Shown piece after piece: positions 48,108 through 55,864 of a stretch of DNA of 64,000 bases; within the stretch, counting starts at the first letter, position 1, and each line of letters opens with the position of its first letter. Below the pieces are notes generated by a model. It did not search any database, was not told where the DNA came from, and saw only the letters and a program-made list of their open reading frames with translations. A program made the translations under genes and the position numbers. The stretch lies in contig NZ_JAHVKE010000003.1 in assembly GCF_019800885.1 (NCBI RefSeq), positions 62,001 through 126,000 on the forward strand. Direction: 5' to 3'. The DNA comes from Maritalea mobilis (GTDB lineage: Bacteria > Pseudomonadota > Alphaproteobacteria > Rhodobacterales > Rhodobacteraceae).

Positions 48108-48739
48108 CCACGATCCTGTGTTACGGCGACAGCAACACCCACGGCACCATGCCGTTCGAGGAGTTCGGTGTGCGGCGGCGGCACCTGCAAGGCAGCCGCT
48201 GGCCCGATACCATGGCCGCCGCGCTCGGCCCCCGCTACCAGGTGATCGCCGAAGGGTTGCCGGGACGCACGACCGTGCATGAGGACCTTGTGGAGGGGGG
48301 CAAACGCTCGGGCCTCGACGTTCTGCCGGCGATCCTGCACAGCCACGAACCGATCGACCTGCTGATCCTGATGCTTGGCACGAACGACCTGAAACCGCGC
48401 TTTTCGGTGACGGCTTTCGAGATCGCGCGCTCGGTCGAACGGCTGGTGATCCTGTCGCGCCAGCTTCTGCCGTCCCTGCCGATCCTGCTGTTCTCGCCCG
48501 CGCCGGTGCGCGAGGTCGGAACCCTGGCCGAAGTCTTCGCAGGGGCCGAGACGCGCCAGATCGGGTTGCCCGGCCATCTGCGGGACGTGGCGGATCGGCA
48601 AGGTTGCGGGTTTCTCGATGTCGGTTTGCATGTCGATGTCTCGCCCGTCGACGGCGTGCACTGGGAGGGAGAGCTGCACCGCACCTTCGGAGCGGTTGCC
48701 GCGGATGCCGTGCGGGCGCAGATGGAGGGGGGCGAATGA
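48104..48739 (+). CDS. SGNH/GDSL hydrolase
   Basis: A 211-residue esterase-fold protein. The catalytic Ser is in ILCYGDSNTHGT (block I), block III is LILMLGTNDLK, and Asp/His are in VSPVDGVHWEG. There is no signal peptide, so it is cytosolic. It is coupled by ATGA overlaps to the BKACE gene before it and the carnitine-dehydrogenase gene after it. Such tight packing suggests it acts in the same pathway, perhaps on acyl-carnitine or a thioester or ester intermediate; this is inference. Confidence 0.87.
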   Translation: MTTILCYGDSNTHGTMPFEEFGVRRRHLQGSRWPDTMAAALGPRYQVIAEGLPGRTTVHEDLVEGGKRSGLDVLPAILHSHEPIDLLILMLGTNDLKPRFSVTAFEIARSVERLVILSRQLLPSLPILLFSPAPVREVGTLAEVFAGAETRQIGLPGHLRDVADRQGCGFLDVGLHVDVSPVDGVHWEGELHRTFGAVAADAVRAQMEGGE

Positions 48740-50190
48740 CCCGGCAAGCGGCGATCCTTGGTGCGGGCGTCATCGGCGCGGGTTGGGCCGCGCGCTTTGC
48801 GCTCATGGGATGGGACGTCGCGGTGTTCGATCCGTCCCCGACGGCCAAGGCGACGGTCGAGGCCGCGTTGGACCGCGCGCGCGCCAGCCTTCCGGCCCTT
48901 TACGACTCGCCGCTGCCGCCCGAGGGGCGAGTGACCCATGCCGCCGATCTTGCAAGCGCGGTGCGGGATGCCGCGTGGATACAGGAGAGTGTGCCGGAGC
49001 GACTCGACCTGAAACATGCTTTATTTCAAGAAGTTCAGGCGCAGTGTTCACCTGAGGTGATCATCGCCTCCTCGACCTCGGGCTTCACGCCGACCGAGTT
49101 GCAGGCGGGGGCACAGCGGCCCGGACAGATCATCGTCGCCCACCCCTTCAACCCGGTCTACCTGTTGCCTCTGGTCGAACTGGTGGGGTCAGGTGAGACG
49201 CCGAGGGACCTGATGACCAAGTCCGAACAGGTTCTGGACAGCCTCGGCATGGCGCCGCTGACCATCGAGGCCGAGGTGCCCGCCCATATCGCGGATCGGC
49301 TTCTGGAGGCCGTCTGGCGCGAGGCGCTGTGGCTCGTGAAGGACGGGGTGGCGACCACGGGCCAGATCGACGATGCGATCCGCCTCGGGTTTGGCCTGCG
49401 TTGGGCGCAGATGGGCCTCTTCGAGACCTATCGCATCGCCGGTGGGGACGGCGGCATGGCCCATTTCCTGCGGCAGTTCGGACCTGCCCTGCAATGGCCC
49501 TGGACCAAGCTGATGGACGTGCCGGAGCTGGGCGAGGCGCTTGTCCAAAAGATTGCCGCGCAATCGGATGCGCAGTCCGGCGCGCATTCCATCGCCGAGC
49601 TTGAGGCCATGCGCGACGACAACCTCGTCTCGATCCTGCGCGTCCTGAAGGACCGCAATGCAGGCGCTGGCGCGGTCTTGCGCGGCCACGAAGCGGGGCT
49701 TGCCTTGCCCGCGCCGGACCCGGACACGCCCGCGATGCCCGTGACCTTGGATCGGCAGGTGCCCGTCACCTGGGTCGATTACAACGGGCACATGAACGAG
49801 GCGCGATTTCTGCAAGCGTTTTCAAATGCCTGCGACCAGTTACTGCATTGGGCCGGTATGACGCCCGAGGCGATCGCAGAGGGCCACAGCGTCTTTACCG
49901 TCGAAACCCATATCCGGCATCTGGACGAGGTGCAGATCGGCGATCGCATCCGGGTCAAGGCCCGCGTGATCGAGGGGGGCGGCAAGAAATTCCACATCTG
50001 GCAGGAGTTGTGGGTTGGCGACCGGCTTTGCGCGACCGGCGAACAGATGCTGTTGCATGTCGATCTGGCGACGCGCCGGTCCGCCGTGCCGCCGGACCAG
50101 ATCGCCAATTGGCTGGCACGGGCCAAGGCGGCCCATGCCGATCTGCCCTGGCCCGAGGGCGTGGGCCGCGCGGTGGGGCAAAGCGCCTAG
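48736..50190 (+). CDS. lcdH: L-carnitine dehydrogenase fused to a hotdog thioesterase
   Basis: A 484-residue two-domain protein. Residues 1 to about 320 are a 3-hydroxyacyl-CoA-dehydrogenase-like domain (ILGAGVIGAGWAARFALMGW, SSTSGFTPTELQ, VAHPFNPVYLLPLVELVG), as in L-carnitine 3-dehydrogenases. Residues of about 334-470 are a thioesterase hotdog domain starting MPVTLDRQVPVTWVDYNGHM with the DYNGHM active-site motif. Such fusions are known in rhizobial carnitine pathways, where the second domain hydrolyses betainyl-CoA to glycine betaine. Together with the BKACE this would cover carnitine to glycine betaine. The gene is coupled to the SGNH hydrolase by ATGA. Confidence 0.88.
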   Translation: MTRQAAILGAGVIGAGWAARFALMGWDVAVFDPSPTAKATVEAALDRARASLPALYDSPLPPEGRVTHAADLASAVRDAAWIQESVPERLDLKHALFQEVQAQCSPEVIIASSTSGFTPTELQAGAQRPGQIIVAHPFNPVYLLPLVELVGSGETPRDLMTKSEQVLDSLGMAPLTIEAEVPAHIADRLLEAVWREALWLVKDGVATTGQIDDAIRLGFGLRWAQMGLFETYRIAGGDGGMAHFLRQFGPALQWPWTKLMDVPELGEALVQKIAAQSDAQSGAHSIAELEAMRDDNLVSILRVLKDRNAGAGAVLRGHEAGLALPAPDPDTPAMPVTLDRQVPVTWVDYNGHMNEARFLQAFSNACDQLLHWAGMTPEAIAEGHSVFTVETHIRHLDEVQIGDRIRVKARVIEGGGKKFHIWQELWVGDRLCATGEQMLLHVDLATRRSAVPPDQIANWLARAKAAHADLPWPEGVGRAVGQSA

Positions 50191-50403
50191 CGCACCACGT
50201 CGCGCAAGCTGCGCAAATGGCCGAGGATTGGCGGCTGATCCGTGGCGGGGATCGCCGCGTCCTGATCGCATGGCTGGTGCATCTGCCCGCCGCCACCTGT
50301 TCCAAGCCAAGGACCCGGTGCTGCATTCGCTTTATCCATCCGCAAGCGACTGACCCGCACTGATTTCGCTTGAGGCGCGCAAGGATCGGGGCGACACAGC
50401 GCC

Positions 50404-51315
50404 ATGCCCCTCTGGATTCCGGTCACCATCTTCGCCGCTTTCATGCAGAACCTGCGGTTCCTGCTGCAACGGCACCTGAAGGTCACGGGCCTGTCGACTG
50501 CCGGGGCGACATGGGCGCGCTTCGCCTATTCCGCCCCGCTCGTGGCGGCGCTGGCCTTTGGGTATCTCTGGCTCAGCGGTCAGGCGACGCCCACCGCCGA
50601 CCTTCGCTTCTGGGCCTTTCTGATCCCCGGCGCCATGGGCCAGATCCTCGCCACCATGTGCGTGGTCGCGCTGTTTGCCTTCCGCAATTTCCCCGTGGGC
50701 GTGACGCTGGCCAAGACCGAGGTGATCCTCTCGGCCATCATTGGCCTGATCCTGTTGGGAGATACCGTCTCGCCCGGGCTGGTGGCGGCCATCGCCATCG
50801 GCTTTGTCGGCGTGGTGCTCTTGTCCGACCCGCCGAAGGGGGACACGTCACTGCCCCTGCGCCAGAGGCTGTTCAACCGGGCCTCGGGCTATGGCCTTGC
50901 ATCGGGCCTGCTGTTCGGAGTGTCCGCCGTGGGCTATCGCGGCGCCTCGCTGGCGCTGGACAGCGGCGATGTGTTCCTGCGGGCCAGCCTGACGCTCGCG
51001 GCCGCGACGGCGGTGCAGACCCTGACGCTGGGCCTGTGGCTCGCGCTGCGCCAGCGCGGCGAGATCGCCCGCGTCGCCGCCAGTTGGCGGGTCTCGGCCG
51101 CGATGGGCCTGGCCTCGATGCTCGGCAGCCTGGGCTGGTTCACCGCCTTCACGCTCCAGACCGCCGCCGTGGTCAAGGCGCTGGGGCAGGTGGAACTGGT
51201 CTTCACCTTTCTCGTCTCGGTCTTCTGGCTGAAAGAGCGCTCATCGGCCAAGGAAATCGGCGGCGTCGTCCTGATCCTCGCGTCCATCGGTCTCATCTTC
51301 TGGAGGAGCGTCTGA
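50404..51315 (+). CDS. EamA/DMT-family transporter
   Basis: A 303-residue membrane protein with ten predicted helices in two EamA repeats (the second begins after GYGLASGLLFGVSAVGY). The conserved end-of-repeat pattern is AKTEVILSAIIGLILLGDTV and ELVFTFLVSVFWLKERSSAK. The direction and substrate (metabolite export or uptake) are unknown. It follows the carnitine operon after a 213-bp gap and is 2 bases ahead of an auxin-efflux-type transporter, forming a two-transporter unit. Confidence 0.9.
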   Translation: MPLWIPVTIFAAFMQNLRFLLQRHLKVTGLSTAGATWARFAYSAPLVAALAFGYLWLSGQATPTADLRFWAFLIPGAMGQILATMCVVALFAFRNFPVGVTLAKTEVILSAIIGLILLGDTVSPGLVAAIAIGFVGVVLLSDPPKGDTSLPLRQRLFNRASGYGLASGLLFGVSAVGYRGASLALDSGDVFLRASLTLAAATAVQTLTLGLWLALRQRGEIARVAASWRVSAAMGLASMLGSLGWFTAFTLQTAAVVKALGQVELVFTFLVSVFWLKERSSAKEIGGVVLILASIGLIFWRSV

Positions 51316-51317
51316 GC

Positions 51318-52250
51318 ATGCTGTCCATCGCCCTGGCCATCGCGCCGATTTTCCTGCTCATCGTCACGGGTTACGTCCTGCGGCGCGGCGGCATCCCCAG
51401 CATGGAGTTCTGGAACCTCAACGACCGGCTGGTCTATTTCGTGCTGATGCCGGCGCTGTTCTTCGTCCGTATCTCCGAGGCCGACCTGTCGGACCCGGTC
51501 CTGATCCCCTTCGCGCTGACCCTCTATGCCGGGTTCTTCCTTGCCGTCGCGTTCGGCATCGCCGCCGCCTGGTGGCTGAGGCGCGGGGGCGCGGTCGGCA
51601 CATCCGTGATGCAGGGGGCAGGGCGCTTCAACACCTTCATCGCGCTGGCTGTGGCCGAGGCGCTGCACGGGCTTCCGGGGCTGCAACTGGCCGTCCTCGG
51701 CGCGGCAGTTCTTGTGCCCTTGGTCAACCTCACCGTGGTCTCGGCCTTCGCCGTGATGCTGCCCCGTCCCGGCGGGCGGGTGGTGCGTGGCGCGGCGCTC
51801 AGCCTCGCCACCAACCCGCTGATCCTGTCGATCCTCGCCGCGATCGCCTTCAACGCGCTGGGCTGGGCGCCGATCCCGGTCATCTCCGAGACGCTCGCGG
51901 TGCTGGGGCAGGCGGCGCTGCCGATCATGCTGCTGTGTGTGGGCGCGAACCTCAAGATCCGCGGCCTCAGCGCCGATTGGCAGCCCATGGCCCTCAGCGC
52001 CATCGGCAAACTGCTCGTGTTCCCCCTAGCGATCCTCGCCGCAGCCGCGCTCCTGCGCCTCGACCCGCTGGCTGCCCAGGTGGCCTTGATCTACGGCGCG
52101 CTGCCCACGGGGGTCGCGGCCTATACGCTGGCGCGCCAACTGAACGGGGATGCGCCGCTCATGGCCGCGATGATCACCGTCCAGACGGCGCTCGCCTTCG
52201 CGGTCATGCCGCTCTGGCTGTCGCTCGCCGCACGGCTCTTCGGCAACTGA
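51318..52250 (+). CDS. auxin efflux carrier (AEC)-family transporter
   Basis: A 310-residue polytopic protein of the AEC (BART) superfamily with about ten helices. Signature parts are GYVLRRGGIPSMEFWNLN, GRFNTFIALAVAEAL, LATNPLILSILAAIAFN and LPIMLLCVGANLKI, with ALIYGALPTGVAAYTLARQ-like ending. Bacterial members move malate, malonate or other carboxylates. It starts directly after the EamA gene and ends near terminator repeat copy C, which faces the other way. Confidence 0.9.
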   Translation: MLSIALAIAPIFLLIVTGYVLRRGGIPSMEFWNLNDRLVYFVLMPALFFVRISEADLSDPVLIPFALTLYAGFFLAVAFGIAAAWWLRRGGAVGTSVMQGAGRFNTFIALAVAEALHGLPGLQLAVLGAAVLVPLVNLTVVSAFAVMLPRPGGRVVRGAALSLATNPLILSILAAIAFNALGWAPIPVISETLAVLGQAALPIMLLCVGANLKIRGLSADWQPMALSAIGKLLVFPLAILAAAALLRLDPLAAQVALIYGALPTGVAAYTLARQLNGDAPLMAAMITVQTALAFAVMPLWLSLAARLFGN

Positions 52251-52258
52251 CCCGTCCC

Positions 52259-52291
52259 CTTCATCTTGGCAGAAAAACTCCCGCCGGAGGC
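52259..52291 (-). terminator. terminator repeat, copy C (after NUDIX gene)
   Basis: On the minus strand: GCCTCCGGCGGGAG, then TTTTTCT and GCCAAGATGAAG. It is the same length as copy A and differs at only two positions of the T-run. It lies 78 bases past the NUDIX stop, mirroring the distance of copy A from its gene. A larger hairpin-prone GC-rich stretch (52292-52368) separates it from the gene. Confidence 0.85.
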
Positions 52292-52368
52292 ATCAGCGGC
52301 GCCGAGGGGCCTTGTGCCCCGAGACGCCGCTTCCCCGGTCGCGGCCCAAGGGGCCGCGAAACCCCTGC

Positions 52369-53037
52369 TCAGAGCCGGCGAAACCGGCTGACATCCGTGG
52401 AATTGTCGAAGAAGGGCACGCCGGGATGGGCCGTGCCGGTCAGCTTGGCGGTCAGTTCCGCCAGCACCACCTCGGTGATGAAGGGCATGTCATAGCTGCG
52501 GACCTCGTCCAGCGGCACCCATTGCAGGTGGCTCAACTCGTCCTCGGCCCGGCTGAAATCATCTGGGTCGCTGGCCAGGGCCCCCGCATCGGCCAGAAGG
52601 AACCGCGCATCGAAGCGGCGCGGGCGGCCCGGCGGGGTGATCGCACGAAACACGAATTCCAGTGCCCCGCCATCGGGCAGATGCCCGGTCGAAAGGTAGC
52701 CGCGCCAGCCTTTCGGCGCTTCGATCTCGCCCGCGCGCGCATCCGGGGCGCCCAGCAAAAGCCCGGTTTCCTCCCAAAGCTCACGCGTGGCGGCGGCCAG
52801 CACCGCCTCGGCCGGGGTCTCGGTCTCGGCCGCCAGCCGGCCCACGCAGTCTTCGGCCGGTGGCCGCGCCCAGGGGATCGTGGCATCCACGGCATCCACC
52901 GCGCCGCCCGGAAAGACGAATTTGGACGGCATGAAAGCCGCGCTCTTGCCGCGCTGGCCCATCAGCACGCGCGGGCGAGTGGCCGCGTCGCGCAGCACGA
53001 TGATTGTCGCCGCGTCCCTGATCGCTGTCTTGTCCAC
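52369..53037 (-). CDS. NUDIX hydrolase
   Basis: A 222-residue NUDIX-family pyrophosphatase. The fold begins RDAATIIVLRD, with VLMGQRGKSAAFMPSKFVFP and GGAVD. The Nudix box is present in a diverged form around AATRELWEETGLLLG (REL-x-EE-x-G), with a long insertion before it. Similar proteins are of the NUDT8/NUDT19-like CoA or acyl-CoA diphosphatase type. GTG at 53037, overlapping the upstream stop as TAGTG, was chosen because the family starts near DKTAIRDAA; ATG 53064 is an alternative. Confidence 0.85.
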   Translation of the reverse strand: MDKTAIRDAATIIVLRDAATRPRVLMGQRGKSAAFMPSKFVFPGGAVDAVDATIPWARPPAEDCVGRLAAETETPAEAVLAAATRELWEETGLLLGAPDARAGEIEAPKGWRGYLSTGHLPDGGALEFVFRAITPPGRPRRFDARFLLADAGALASDPDDFSRAEDELSHLQWVPLDEVRSYDMPFITEVVLAELTAKLTGTAHPGVPFFDNSTDVSRFRRL

Positions 53038-53438
53038 TAGAACCCGTGCATCCGCTTGGCCCATTGCACCCCCAGGATCAGGCCCTTGAACTTCGGCAAA
53101 AGGTAAAGTGCCATCGCCACCACACCGATCGAAAAGGTCACCGCCAGCACCCAGCCCGGCGGCTGGAACGCCTCGTAGGTGACCAGCATCGCCGTGCCCA
53201 TAACCTTCGCCGTCACCAGGATCGACAGATAGGCCGGGCCGTCATCGGCGCGCGCATGGCTCAGGTCCTCGCCGCAGGTGCTGCAGGTCGGCGTCAGCTT
53301 CAGGTAGCGCTCGTAGATCGCCCCATGCCCGCACGAGGGACAGCGCCCGCGCATGGCCTTCGCGATGGCGGGCCAGGCGGGGCGTTCGGGCTTGGGTGGT
53401 TCGAATTCGGGCCGCAGGGCCGGGTCGTCGTAATGCAT
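53037..53438 (-). CDS. DUF983 zinc-ribbon membrane protein
   Basis: A 133-residue protein with a CxxC zinc ribbon (RCPSCGHGAIYERYLK and CSTCGEDLSH) and two C-terminal transmembrane helices, the pattern of DUF983. The function is unknown. ATG 53438 was selected because upstream in-frame residues look random. The stop overlaps the NUDIX start, so the two are translated together. Confidence 0.85.
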   Translation of the reverse strand: MHYDDPALRPEFEPPKPERPAWPAIAKAMRGRCPSCGHGAIYERYLKLTPTCSTCGEDLSHARADDGPAYLSILVTAKVMGTAMLVTYEAFQPPGWVLAVTFSIGVVAMALYLLPKFKGLILGVQWAKRMHGF

Positions 53439-53562
53439 GGCGTCAAGATGGGGTGCGCGCCAGGCGCTGTCCAGACGACAAATCCCGCCGCGAAGTTTTT
53501 GCGACGGAAAGCTGCGGATGCCCCGTGAGTCTGGGCAGACAGGCAAACAAAGGAGATGAAGC

Positions 53563-54159
53563 ATGTCGATTTGGAAAGCAGCCCTGCTGAGCGCCCTGAT
53601 CCCGATGGCGGCCCTGCCTGCCGTGGCGCAGGATCAGGCCCCCCTGCCGCAAGCGACGGGCCCGAACGCGGACCTGATGTTCGACCGGTTCGATATCGAC
53701 GGGGATGGCACGATCACCCGCGCGGAAATCGAGAACGCCCCGCAACTCCGCTTCGAAGCGGCCGACGCGGACGGCAATGGCACCCTCGATCGCGACGAGT
53801 TGATCGCGCGCGGCACCGAGATGGCCCAGGCCCGTGTCGCCCTCGGCGTGGATCGCATGATCGCGGCGGCCGATGCCGATGAAGACGGGGCGCTCAGCGC
53901 CGAGGAATTCGCCGCAGCCCGCCCCGACGGCGGTTTCGGCCGGTGGCCCGGCATGGACCGCGGTGACCGTGGGGATCGCGGGGACCGTCAGTTCGGGCGC
54001 TTCGGCGGCCGCGACAGCATGCCCGATCCGGCCCGGCTTTTCGGGATGGTCGATGCCGATGGCGATGGCGTCGTCAGCGAAGAGGAGTTCCAGACCGCTA
54101 TGGAGCAGTTCATGCAGCGTCGTGACGGTGGTCGCCGTGGCTGGGGCCGTCGCGGCTGA
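53563..54159 (+). CDS. exported EF-hand calcium-binding protein
   Basis: A 198-residue protein with a signal peptide (residues 1-22, ending AVAQ). EF-hand loops are visible at DIDGDGTITRAE, DADGNGTLDRDE, DADEDGALSAEE and DADGDGVVSEEE; each has Asp at positions 1, 3 and 5 and Glu at 12, so four calcium sites are likely. A Gly/Arg/Asp-rich linker separates the third and fourth, and the tail is Arg/Gly-rich. An AAAGGAGAT site precedes the ATG. It heads the sigma-factor cluster and could be its target or its sensor. Confidence 0.9.
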   Translation: MSIWKAALLSALIPMAALPAVAQDQAPLPQATGPNADLMFDRFDIDGDGTITRAEIENAPQLRFEAADADGNGTLDRDELIARGTEMAQARVALGVDRMIAAADADEDGALSAEEFAAARPDGGFGRWPGMDRGDRGDRGDRQFGRFGGRDSMPDPARLFGMVDADGDGVVSEEEFQTAMEQFMQRRDGGRRGWGRRG

Positions 54160-54250
54160 GCCGGAGCGTAGGATGACCAAGCCATGGGCTGGTGTGCCTG
54201 CAAGGCCGCCCGCCCATGGCACAAAGGCCTCGCAAGGGGTATGGGGAGCC

Positions 54251-54838
54251 ATGGCAGTGCCGGATGCGGAATTGGATGGTTTGGGCGATGGCGCGTTGAT
54301 GGTGCTGTTCGCCAACGGCGATTCCGCCGCGGCTCGGCTGTTGACGGAACGCTTGCTGCCACGGGCGTGGCGCCATGCCTCGCGCGTGCTGGGCGATCCC
54401 GCCGAGGCCGAGGATATCGCGCAGGAAGCGATGCTGCGGCTCTGGCGCGCGGCACCGGAATGGCGGCAGGATGGTGCGGCGCAGCCCTCGACCTGGTTGC
54501 ATCGGGTGGTGGCGAACCTCGCCATCGACCGGTTGAGGCGCGCGGGCCGGTCCACCGGCCTCGACCCCGAGATCGACCCGCCGGACGATGCGCCGACCGC
54601 CGAGGCGCGCATGATCGAGGACGGGCGGCGGTCCGCCCTGGACGCGGCGCTGGCGACATTGCCCGAGCGCCAGAGACAGGCGGTGGTCTTGCGCCATATC
54701 GAGGGCTTGGCGAACCCCGAGATTGCCGAGATTCTCGGCATCGGGGTGGAGGCGGTCGAAAGCCTGACCGCGCGAGGGAAAAGGGCGCTCAAGGCAGTGC
54801 TCGAAGGACAGAAGGAGGCGTTGGGCTATGGCGAATAA
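54251..54838 (+). CDS. ECF-type RNA polymerase sigma factor
   Basis: A 195-residue sigma-70 family protein with region 2 (EDIAQEAMLRLWRAAPEWR, STWLHRVVANLAIDRLRRAG) and region 4 (LPERQRQAVVLRHIEGLANP, EIAEILGIGVEAVESLTARG). Regions 1 and 3 are absent, as in ECF factors. The start at ATG 54251 has only a close GGGGAG; ATG 54173 is in frame but would add an unlikely extension. The next gene, a single-pass membrane protein, overlaps its 3' end by 11 bases and is the natural anti-sigma candidate. Confidence 0.92.
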   Translation: MAVPDAELDGLGDGALMVLFANGDSAAARLLTERLLPRAWRHASRVLGDPAEAEDIAQEAMLRLWRAAPEWRQDGAAQPSTWLHRVVANLAIDRLRRAGRSTGLDPEIDPPDDAPTAEARMIEDGRRSALDAALATLPERQRQAVVLRHIEGLANPEIAEILGIGVEAVESLTARGKRALKAVLEGQKEALGYGE

Positions 54839-55244
54839 CGCAGATCAGGGCGACCGGCTCGACCGGATGCTGGCCGAGGCCAAGGGCGCAGAGCCCTCGT
54901 CCGACCTCATGGCACGGGTGCTGGCCGATGCGGCCGCCATTCAGTCCGAGATCGCGCCGACGCAGGCGATGTCCGGGGGCACGCAGGGCGCTGGTGCGGC
55001 CCAAGCCGGGACAGCCGGGCGCCGGCGCTCTCGGTCGTTCCGTCCGGCCTGGGTTGCCGCGCTTGGCGGTTGGGGCGGTGTCTCGGGCGTGACCATGGCC
55101 GGGGTCGTCGGTCTCGCCATCGGGTTCGCGATCCCCGACACGATCGACACGCTGAGCGGCGGGCAGATCTGGAACCTGTCCGGCGGGGCGGGCTTGACGC
55201 CTGACCTGACGACACTTGCATGGGAGGATGGCGGCGATGTCTGA
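54828..55244 (+). CDS. single-pass membrane protein, candidate anti-sigma factor
   Basis: A 138-residue protein: a cytosolic N-terminal region of about 80 residues starting with an amphipathic segment (GDRLDRMLAEAKGAEPSSDL), one transmembrane helix (about residues 84-104), and a short periplasmic tail. No zinc (ZAS) motif is present. The call as anti-sigma rests on its overlap with the ECF sigma gene and its topology, not on a recognised domain. It also overlaps the following sensor gene by 8 bases. Confidence 0.65.
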   Translation: MANNADQGDRLDRMLAEAKGAEPSSDLMARVLADAAAIQSEIAPTQAMSGGTQGAGAAQAGTAGRRRSRSFRPAWVAALGGWGGVSGVTMAGVVGLAIGFAIPDTIDTLSGGQIWNLSGGAGLTPDLTTLAWEDGGDV

Positions 55245-55791
55245 CCCCTTGAACGAACCCGGCCCCGCCGAGACGCCGCGCCGGAAGACGAGCCTCGCGG
55301 TCAAGATCGTGCTTGCGGTCTCTCTCGCGTTGAACCTTCTGGTGGTGGGTGTGGTCGTCGGCGCCGTGTCGGGCCGGATTGGCCCAGCGGGCGGCGACGA
55401 ACCGCCGGATTTGCGCAGCCTCGGCCTTGGGCCGTTCGCGATCGCCTTGGGCAATGACGGGCGCGATACGGTGCGCGAGTCGCTGCGCGACCGGCGGGCA
55501 GAGTTCATTGCCGAGCGGCGGGTGATCGGCAACAGCCTGCGGTCGTTGCAGCAAGCCTTGCTGCAGGACCCGTTCGACCGGGACGCGGCAGCAGCGGCCA
55601 TGGCCGAGTCGCGGGCCGCCGCCGAGGCCTTGCAAAGCTTCGGGCACGAGGCGCTGCTCGATCACCTTGCGTCGCTGTCGCTGGAGGAGCGGGAAGAGCT
55701 TGCGCAGGATCTCAACCGGGCCATGCGGCGTGTCGAAGGGCGCGATCGCGACGGCGACCGGGATCGCGACCATGACGGGGACCGCGACTAA
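55237..55791 (+). CDS. periplasmic heavy-metal-sensor-like (CpxP/ZraP/CnrX type) protein
   Basis: A 184-residue protein with an N-terminal membrane anchor (about residues 20-45). A helical periplasmic domain follows with DRRAEFIAERRVIGNSLRSL and DRDAAAAAMAESRAAAEAL, ending in LSLEEREELAQDL, the pattern of the Metal_resist/Spy-like family. The tail is an Asp/Arg/Gly/His repeat (DRDGDRDRDHDGDRD) that could bind cations. The GGGAGGATG site precedes ATG 55237. As fourth gene of the cluster it is the likely signal-sensing partner of the sigma system. Confidence 0.8.
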   Translation: MSDPLNEPGPAETPRRKTSLAVKIVLAVSLALNLLVVGVVVGAVSGRIGPAGGDEPPDLRSLGLGPFAIALGNDGRDTVRESLRDRRAEFIAERRVIGNSLRSLQQALLQDPFDRDAAAAAMAESRAAAEALQSFGHEALLDHLASLSLEEREELAQDLNRAMRRVEGRDRDGDRDRDHDGDRD

Positions 55792-55825
55792 GGTCAGTTG
55801 CCGCCCGCCATGCACCTCGCAAGCA

Positions 55826-55851
55826 ACCGCCGCCCCGACTTGGGCGGCGGT
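55826..55851. terminator. hairpin between the sigma cluster and the PleD-like gene
   Basis: ACCGCCGCCC-CGACTT-GGGCGGCGGT forms a 10-bp stem with a TTT end on the plus strand. Lying between two converging genes, 34 bases past one stop and 13 bases past the other, it probably serves both. Confidence 0.7.
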
Positions 55852-55864
55852 TTCGTGTGTCGGC

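Noticed and set aside
50217-50363. Short ORF after the carnitine-dehydrogenase fusion (MAEDWRLIRGGDRR onward)
   Set aside because: It has no clear ribosome-binding site or family resemblance and a Cys/Arg-rich end unlike real proteins; treated as untranslated gap.
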